Below, in pieces: positions 56,699 to 64,000 of a stretch of DNA of 64,000 bases. Each line of letters opens with the position of its first letter. Position 1 is the first letter of the stretch. The notes under the pieces are model-generated. The model had not been told where the DNA came from, ran no database searches, and saw only the letters and a program-made list of their open reading frames with translations. This DNA is from Amphiura filiformis (lineage: Eukaryota; Echinodermata; Ophiuroidea; Amphilepidida; Amphiuridae). The translations under genes and the position numbers were made by a program. The stretch spans positions 34,745,548-34,809,547 of the forward strand of contig NC_092641.1 in NCBI RefSeq assembly GCF_039555335.1. Direction: 5' to 3'.

Positions 56699-57134
56699 AC
56701 GAGTACATTATCCGTCATACACTTTGAGTGTAGGCCTATTAAAACAATAAGCAATATTAATTGCTGCATTCATTATATTAGTTTTAATATTAGGGAAAAT
56801 ATCTTACATTTTAAAAACACCGTCAGGACATTGACCAGCTACGTAGCATTTAACTGGTAAAGAAAATCAATCCCTGTAATCAATGGTATCGATTGCGCCA
56901 TACGTCATACTTAGGTAACTTATTCACGCATGGTTTAATTGACTTGACTTTATGTTGTGATCATTTAATATCGTGGTTTCGAACACAGAGAGCACTGAAC
57001 CAGTTGGAAACGATCGATTTAGATGTCAGACTAGTACTACGGTGAATATCAACTGGACTTTATAGCTCTATAATTTGAACTACTTATATTAAAACACACG
57101 ACATTGGGATTTAACAATTTGTTCAGTATTATCA

Positions 57135-57168
57135 TAGGCCTTCAAACACATGTGTTTGAAGGCCTATG
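57135..57168. repeat. Perfect 34-bp palindrome
   Basis: ATAGGCCTTCAAACACA followed by its exact reverse complement, with no spacer. Confidence 0.9.
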
Positions 57169-57388
57169 GTATTATAAAGCATGATCATGATATTATGCGC
57201 TAGTGTGTGTTTCCCAGGCCCGGCTATGTTATTTTAGATATAGGCCTACATGTATTTCATTTGTAAAATGCTGAATATTTTGCAATGGTGTCATCTTGTA
57301 TAATTATGATCCACCTGTTTTTGGCCCTTTTTAATTAATAGAAGCTCGATTATTCTCATTTGATGTTTGATTTATTTGAGGTCATTAA

Positions 57389-57706
57389 CAGGGCTGTCAA
57401 CTTTTTGGAATTGCTTGGCGTGAGACAGATGCGTACCGGGATTTGCCGACTCCAATGTTCATTTTGAACAATGATTATTTGAGCCACGGCGCTTGAGAAA
57501 TTGAAAAGCGGGGTGGGAGGGGTGGGGGTTGGTAGAAACAACAAATTATTCATGACGATGCGTTAGATTTTACTCATTTTCCAGCTTTTTGCGTGCGATT
57601 TACTACTAGGCGTGAGATTATACTAGGCCCTATCTTGGCGTGAGACCGTGAGAAAGTGACCCAATGCGTGAGACTCACGGCCAATGCGTGAGAGTTGACA
57701 GCCCTG
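57389..57706. mobile_element. hAT-like MITE, termini CAGGGCTGTCAAC, duplication TCATTAA
   Basis: Starts CAGGGCTGTCAACTTTT and ends GTTGACAGCCCTG, flanked by TCATTAA at 57382-57388 and 57707-57713. The interior repeats gcgtgagac. CAGGG ends and a 7-8 bp target are typical of hAT elements. Confidence 0.82.
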
Positions 57707-58332
57707 TCATTAATCATAATTTATGACAATGATATTTGCAAGGGTGCAACTCTACTAGTCTTATTACAAGACTGCCCTATCCCAACCCTAAACCCTAATC
57801 CTAAACTCCGTAAACGAGGACTGGACTCAAGTCTAGCGAGTTGCACCTTATTCGGTAATTGTACACTATTATAGAACACCGTTTGTAACTATACCATTTT
57901 AACACCACAGAATGTATATTCGTACTTTTTTGTTGGTATATATATCGAACAGACAATTATATAGTTATGTGATCTCTGTGTCTAAAGCGCCACCTAACTC
58001 TACTTTATGGTTATGTGAAAGTAGTATTTCTAGTATTTGAGCGTGCACGTATTATCTAGAATCTATTGTTTAGCGTGCAGGTTTTAGATAATGCATTGTT
58101 TAGCGTGCAGGTTTATATAATTTGGGCTGTGAAGGGTAGTTCGCGAAAATAATGCACGGGAGAAGAATACATAACGATGAATAGAAACGGTCACTAGAAG
58201 TGTATGCGTACATATTCATTAGTCTGTACTTAGTGCACAATGCTCTGTTTCGGTACCGAAATATGACCACGATACCATCCATTTGCTAAAAACCATAATT
58301 TGCTGTACCTATACCTCATTTCGTCAAAATTT

Positions 58333-58470
58333 GGGTAGATGTCTCATTCAAGACAGACCATTACGGTATGCTAATTAGGGTCAGGGCTAATGAGGGTTAG
58401 GGTAATTGTTAGGGTTGGTGACCCCTGACCCTAATTAGCATATCATGATGTGTCTTAAATGAGACATTTA
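58333..58470. repeat. Foldback with tatgctaattagggtcaggg arms
   Basis: gatgtctcattcaagacag...tatgctaattagggtcaggg is mirrored by ccctgaccctaattagcata...tgtcttaaatgagacat. The loop contains ggttagggtaattgttagggtt, which resembles but is not a telomeric array. Confidence 0.75.
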
Positions 58471-58483
58471 CCAATCCTACTAC

Positions 58484-58998
58484 TTAAAGTCATAATGTAC
58501 GATCTTTTTTCAGAATTTACCTTTATTTTTTTCAAAACAGATTTTTTGGCATATTTGTAATACTTACACATGTTCTAACTTAAATCTATGAGCAAACTGT
58601 CAAATTCGTCCTATTTGTAGTAAAACGAGACGATTTTCTGTTGGTCCGACATAAAGTCATAATTTTTTAAGATTATGACTTTTATGTCGGCCACGATCGC
58701 AAACCGTAGTCTCGTACAAAACTAGCTTGATTACGCTCCCTCCACATGTGGAGGGAGCGTAACCAAACTGGCCGCGTAGGAGACTAACTCTGAGGGCGCA
58801 CTCGCTGTCCTAATCCAAATAGTGCGAGATGTTTCGAGTGATAGAGGTGAAGTTTATGATGTTGTTTCTTTGCAAATTTCCAATGTTTTTCGCGTCCAAA
58901 TGTATTGGGAACTTTCATAATGATTGCATATTATCATTTTAGAAGAAAAAAAGAAAAATCTAAAAATTTAAAAAGATCGTACATTAAGGCTTTAAAGT
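58484..58998. mobile_element. TIR element with nested hairpins
   Basis: Outer ends CTTAAAGTCATAATGTACGA and TCGTACATTAAGGCTTTAAAG. Inside are a hairpin ccgacataaagtcataa/ttatgacttttatgtcgg (about 58652-58690) and a 28-bp perfect palindrome ACGCTCCCTCCACA... (58734-58761). Non-coding. Confidence 0.7.
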
Positions 58999-59911
58999 GT
59001 ATGTATTTTGTAACGTGTGTATGACCAGAGTTCCGAAGATTTTTTTTCCTTTCTCTGCGCAATTTCATTTGCTCCGCGAAATTCGTGTTTTTCCGCACAA
59101 ATCATTATGAAATGTGAACAAAAATGGTCTTTTGTTTGTCTGTATTGCAATGTCAGCCTTGTTTGAAGCGTCACAGTAATATAACCATAGATTAATAAAC
59201 GCATGAAAGTAACCATTTGCTAATCTGTCTCGTACTTGTATTGCTTACTTTCGCGTAATGGGGATGTAATTCTGTGGGATGTATAGTAGGGGTGAAAATA
59301 GTGATTCCGTCACCAAATCACATCGAATATGATTTGAAAGGGTTTTTGGTGGTGTTTTGTTAATTTTTTGTACTTTGAAGTTTGTAAAAAGTATGAAATG
59401 GTCAAATGGTGGGAAAGTCCAGATAAAGGGCGCTTTTTGAAGCAGCGCCCGCAGGCGATGCTTCCCTATTTAATTTCACCGAAATGACTTGCATACGATA
59501 GGTGATATGCATCATCTTTTGTTGATACACCATACATACATACGATAAGCGAGCTCAAATGAGATCGAAAATTGCAGGTTAAGCGCATGCACATTCTGTA
59601 TTTATAATGAGTTTTGTATGGCAGTACATGACTGAGAAAGAGATTAAACATAGCTTGGTCTTTTTAACAATCATTTGTCATGGGTTTATTTTACATATGT
59701 CAGTAACTGACTGAGAAAGAGATTACATGAGAGTGAAACCCCCATAATACATTGCGAGTCAAGCATACCCAACGACTGAGCTGTTACGTCATCATATTTA
59801 TGTTGATCGTCTGACACAGCATGGTCAGTTGATATAAATAGTCTTATCTCTCACAACTCCCGTATTTTGCGTGTGCGTATAGGCCTAGATCATGTAGATG
59901 TAGTTCACACA
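58999..59911. other. Gene-free stretch
   Basis: No supported gene. Direct repeat gtactgactgagaaagagatta occurs near 59628 and 59705. Confidence 0.4.
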
Positions 59912-60108
59912 GTATTCGCTACTTGCACGGTTCCGCCATTATGCACTATGTGCGGGAGAGCCTCGAACTGGCAGCATACATGAAAGGAAGAATTATGTAA
60001 CCTTGGACAGAGCGTTATGACTAGTTCAATTCCCATTCATGTATGCTGCCAGTTCGAGGCTCACCCCGCACATAGTGCATAATGGCGGAACCGTGCAAGT
60101 AGCGAATT
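59912..60108. repeat. Foldback element, arms about 70 bp
   Basis: ATTCGCTACTTGCACGGTTC...GCAGCATACATGA is mirrored by ATTCATGTATGCTGC...GAACCGTGCAAGTAGCGAAT. The spacer is about 55 bases. Confidence 0.87.
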
Positions 60109-60418
60109 CAGTGGAATAAACGAATTGAAGTCGGACAATAATGTGGTCATGATGTTAGCTATTGAGCGCCAAATAAACTTGTTCTACATAAAATGTTGTC
60201 AATTAGACCTATAAACAAATGCCTTGGATATCGATTGGCAACTGAGACTAGTATACCTAATCGGCAAAGCATTCTTCAATCTTCGGATGATTGATGTACC
60301 CGTTGATGTATAAGGGTGCTCATGACGGCTTTTGACTAACACACGCGTCGCGTCACGTCACGTCACGTCACGTCACGTCGCGTCACGTCACGTCACGTTG
60401 ATATCTTCATGAGCGAAC

Positions 60419-60695
60419 GAACTTGCACCCGCTGGGCCTGTTGAAATCAAAACAAATCTTTGCCGGGGGTCCACTCTTGCAGTAATGTTCATGTCAAATC
60501 CGACCCCATTTAATGGGTTCTCTGGGTTCAAAAATCCCACTCAATCAGGCCCAGGAAACTCCACAAATTACCCTCACGGAGGCTCCCAATACCGTCTAAA
60601 AAGAACCCCAAGTGCCCCATCTACTGCAAGAGTGGACCCCCGGCAAAGATTTGTTTTGATTTCAACAGGCCCAGCGGGTGCAAGTTCGTTCGCTG
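60419..60695. repeat. Inverted repeat enclosing part of the zinc-knuckle ORF
   Basis: GCGAACGAACTTGCACCCGC...GGGGGTCCACTCTTGCAGTA is repeated in reverse complement from about 60618 to 60694. The arms are about 75 bases. Confidence 0.8.
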
Positions 60696-60771
60696 TCGAT
60701 ATCAGCATGTGTGTATCATATGCAATAGAGCAGGCCATGGAAAACACGTGTGCAACAACGTGACCAAGTAA
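60613..60771 (+). pseudogene. Cysteine-rich zinc-binding fragment of a retroelement gag-like protein
   Basis: This frame reads CPIYCKSGPPAKICFDFNRP...GCKFVRCRYQHVCIICNRAG followed by HGKHVCNN...TAA. The spacing CxxCxxxxHxxxxC (CIICNRAGHGKHVC) is a CCHC-like zinc knuckle, preceded by a CCCH-like C...C...C...H. Such tandem Cys-rich modules are common at the C-terminus of gag-like ORFs in invertebrate retroelements. The sequence upstream lies in another frame (from 60485, rich in Pro/Ser/Gly), so the gene is broken. Element class not determined. Confidence 0.55.
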
Positions 60772-60949
60772 AACAAACACAGCTGTATGGAATTTTCCAT
60801 TGAAAACTCTGAGGTCGTATTCTTGAAGACGGGTCAACCTTAGGCCTGGGAGGCTCTTTGGCCATGTCAAGTGGGGTGGGCTGGGTCATGTTATTGCGCG
60901 GTTGTGTTGTTCATTTTTGCGTGGCGTCTGCGGGTTTTTCTGCCTCCGC

Positions 60950-60984
60950 AGGAGGTAGTTTTTCTGCCTCCGCAGGAGGTAGTT
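60950..60984. repeat. Two tandem copies of a 23-bp unit
   Basis: tttctgcctccgcaggaggtagt occurs twice in succession; each copy contains the palindrome cctccgcaggagg-like core. Confidence 0.7.
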
Positions 60985-61315
60985 TGCTTTGAAATTGACA
61001 CCTAAAGTGCCGCACATTGCGCGGCATGTAGGCCGATTATACAAATTTATATTCTGACAAGTACTCTAATTTCTGCCTAATATTGAGAGCCCAATATATA
61101 TCCCCCACCTCTCTGCGCCATACATAAATTCGCCTATCGCCATTTCCGAATGTTCAAAAAGGTAATCACGCTTCCTCAGCATGTGCAATAAATTAGCATT
61201 AAAATTAATCTTATTCTATAGGGATTCTAGAAACACATAGCACGTGGTGCCAATGGCGTGGGTCTATCAAGTTAATGAATTATGCATTAGAATATTTTCA
61301 AACTCATATGTTGTA

Positions 61316-61467
61316 TAATTGAAGACCGAATTAAAAAGACTAGCTTGCGTATGCCGTCCTGTAAACCAAACCAAAATGCCATACTGCGCAGGTCAGCAAC
61401 CAATCACGGCGCGCCTTTGTCATGACGTCAGACGCAAACTAGTCTTTTTTAAAATTCGGTCTTTAAT
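61316..61467. mobile_element. Short MITE with GAAGACCGAATT ends, copy 2
   Basis: ATTGAAGACCGAATTAAAAA and gactagcttgcg at the left; cgcaaactagtc and TTTTTTAAAATTCGGTCTTTAAT at the right. TA on both sides. A diverged copy lies at 21988-22095. The 97-codon frame at 61319 is only the MITE translated. Confidence 0.75.
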
Positions 61468-62526
61468 TATAGGTTGTAGCCTCAGCGCTCATCAGCAGCC
61501 ACACCACCTCAATGCCTTCGGTGTGATCAGCAGCTTTATCGTTGAAGACAAGTTGGAAAACCGTTATGCTGTGGCAATGGGAATACACATCAAACAAGGT
61601 TTAATTTCATGATTACATGAAACCTGATTATTAATGCAAAAACTTTGGCTGGAGAAGTTGAAGCTGACGTTCATGGCGACACTTTGGATATGATAATTTG
61701 ACATCATGGATTGTTTTGTGCAAAATTTGAGGTATTTTTGTGCCGCGGCGAGTCAGCAGACCGACTGGCATGCATGCTAGGCTCGACTAGGCCACAATCA
61801 TGATCCGATGCATTTGAACTGCAATGTATGGTATGATACGCCTAGCCGCGCCTATGGCCGGCTTCATTGCTGCCCGGGCATTGCTGTTCAAATACATGTA
61901 CTAACGTATTGCAATTTTATTGCGTTGATATAATTCGGAATAATTCGTTTTAAAGTATTTGCTTCCCCAAATTCCCATGCGTGGTTGTGTTTTATGTTCT
62001 ACTGAGTACTGTTGCAATATTTTTGCATGCATACCCATGACCGTTTCAAGACTTTGACTGAGAAATTTGCTTTTTGTTTGTTAAGATAAAAATAAAAATA
62101 AAATAATCATCTTTCCCCACACAATACTTCTTACAAACAAGGTGTTGATATTGGCCCCTTCGATGCAAGACAAAGCACAAATGAAGGAAACAAAACAAAA
62201 CAATAATGTTTTTAATTTTTATTCAATTACACATACAAAAGAGTAATGGCCTATAAAAAGACCCCCCTAAATATAATAATATTAATATTATTTTAGTCCT
62301 GAATACAAAATATAATAAACAAGCATGAAAAAAATCTGATACGAAAATTTGTTACTCTGAAACGTTACAATCGTAATTTTCAGTCAAAAAATCCACGAGA
62401 AATGACTCTTGATACAACTTGGGCATATATGCATTTAAAAAACAGAAACGGCTGCCTGCATCTGGAACTCTTCATATCTGAAAGTTTGAAGGTCTTATTT
62501 CATACATCAGAATTATCTGCAAGATT

Positions 62527-63275
62527 GCAAGATGGCTTTAGGTGACCGTGGTCCTATTGGCTAATGCACAAATTTAGATTTTCTTGCTATTTAAATAATA
62601 TGTTAAAGCTTATGCCCTGTAGATTACATTCGGTTCTTGAGATATGGCCTGCCAAAATGGTGCGAACCCAAAACAAAAAATTGGCAACAACTTTCTTTTT
62701 ATTTTCTATATTTTTGACAAGTCCAGTTGCCAGATGATTTTCTAATTACATGTATGAATTATGCAAAGTAAAGATTTCAGATAGGCCTACAATTAAAGAG
62801 CTATAGTAGGCCTACTGAGGCATGGTACATGGGTAGAACACACACTGTAGACCTACTACAAAATTACGGTTGCGTTTTGGCAAATTTCAATTTGCATAAT
62901 TAATTTGGGCCACTTAGGCCTATTAGAAAAGTTGATTAGGGCCCTAATTAATTATGCAAATGGAAATTTGCATGGAAAAAGGCATTCATGGGTTTTATAT
63001 CTTATTTTGTAGCCGATCTGAACATTCTACTTTGTACAGTTTTTGCATATATAATTAGAAAATAAGGCCTACCTGACATCATTGCATAACAAAAATAAAA
63101 GAAATTTGTTGCCAACTTCTTGGTTTCGCGCCATTTTGACAGGCCATATATTTTGGTAACCGAATATCCGATTAAAATAAAATTTTCAGTCTTGTAATCA
63201 GGAGAGAATGGACTCACATATTTCAATCAGACAAAAATCTATATCCAATAGCGTTACCTTAAAGCTAGCATTATA
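62527..63275. mobile_element. TIR foldback element with about 190-bp arms
   Basis: GGCTTTAGGTGACCG...CATTCGGTTCTTGAGATATGG... at the left is mirrored by CCATATATTTTGGTAACCGAAT...GGTAACGC...AAAGCTAGC at the right, with many mismatches. The centre has ttgcataattaat / attaattatgcaaat. Confidence 0.65.
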
Positions 63276-64000
63276 AGTGTCTCCTTAACTAATAACAAAA
63301 GGTGCCCACTGGTATCTTGGAGGCATTGTCTTTTTTAAAGACATTTCTTGTTCTGCGGGGCCGGGGTGTGTCCTGGGACGGGTGTTAGCCCCTTTGCGAG
63401 AATACGGCCCGGGGTATTTTCCACAGTTTAAAAATAGCCACGCGTATCCCATGCATTCATATCGGGTCTTTTCAATGGAAGTTCCTAGTGCATGTTCATG
63501 GTATGTGCTAAGCGAAACATTGATTGGGGTGCAAACAAGGGTCATGTTGAGTTCTGGCTTGTTTTGGGTGATTGGATCGGGTTGTCAAAAAGGCAGTAAA
63601 TACAGGTGGTTGTCAAGCATTCTCAATTGGCAAAAGAAATACAAACTAAGTGGCGAAAGGAAAAAAGTTTCCGGGAAAGTTTTTATCAAATAAAAATAAA
63701 ATAGGAAAATAGGAGTTGAAAACAGAGAATTGAGGGACCCAACGGTACCCAGTTCGTTGGGCGGGGTGTTATGTGGCCCACCTCGGGGGCATTGGGCATC
63801 AGCTTGATAGAGGTCAAGGTTTGTTTGTAACTTTTAAGAAGATATCAACGTGACGTGACGTGACGCGACGTGACGCGACGTGACGTGACGCGACGTGACG
63901 TGACGTGACGCGACGCGTGTGTTAGTCAAAAGCCCTCATGACGGGGCTCATGAACTAGGTTGAAAATGTTATTTTATCGTGCCGCCAGTTCACGTCATAG

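Larger units (their letters stand above)
60321..63940. mobile_element. 3.6-kb element bounded by inverted (TCACG)n-containing arms
   Basis: The left arm 60321-60408 is CATGACGGCTTTTGACTAAC, acacgcg, a pentanucleotide (CGTCA)n array, then cgttgatatcttc. The right arm 63838-63940 is the reverse complement in the same order. The interior holds a zinc-knuckle ORF remnant near the left end, an inverted repeat of it, a MITE (61316-61467), and a foldback (62527-63275). A decayed mobile element or an inverted segmental structure. No target duplication recognised. Confidence 0.6.

Noticed and set aside
58390-58420. Telomere-like gttagggtt phrases
   Set aside because: Only a few imperfect units in the loop of a foldback; not an interstitial telomere array.
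61319-61612. 97-codon plus-strand frame
   Set aside because: Most of it is a MITE; no domain.

Overview
The window looks like nuclear DNA of a marine invertebrate deuterostome, most likely an echinoderm; the phylum is an inference. The evidence is AT-rich DNA, long introns with GT/AG borders, many small foldback and TIR elements, a Penelope-like and a DIRS-like retroelement, and a receptor kinase built from EGF, Calx-beta and HYR modules. There are no prokaryotic features.

Layout. 54-149 (+) is the last coding exon of a receptor tyrosine kinase (RTK) whose body lies off the left edge. 5091-6378 (-) is a long exon of an F-box/leucine-rich-repeat-like protein whose 5' exon was not found. About 6.4-16 kb is gene-poor and full of foldbacks, microsatellites and non-autonomous transposons. 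18817-26886 (-) is a complete seven-exon gene for a mitochondrial amidoxime-reducing component (mARC, MOSC domain), with a second, diverged copy of its last exon at 16083-16215. 30982-54006 (+) is a complete sixteen-exon RTK gene that I assembled by hand: signal peptide, EGF, EGF, Calx-beta (two exons), EGF, HYR, EGF, transmembrane segment, tyrosine kinase, short tail. The predicted product is 790 aa. About 54-64 kb holds no recognisable host gene, only the RTK 3' flank and mobile elements.

The RTK introns carry many insertions. They include a LINE fragment (intron 3), a Penelope-like element with inverted 420-bp arms and a hammerhead-ribozyme motif (intron 5), long-arm foldbacks (introns 7 and 8), a second Penelope remnant (intron 9), and a decayed DIRS-like element plus a TIR element with a 5-bp target duplication (intron 11).

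The main results are these. (1) An RTK with an unusual ectodomain, every module of which sits on phase-1 exons. (2) A paralogous last exon of the same length and tail motif at the left edge, which implies a tandem RTK cluster. (3) A duplicated, still open terminal exon of mARC, which may be an alternative C-terminus. (4) Several transposon families whose target-site duplications can be read directly. The host genes appear functionally unrelated to each other.
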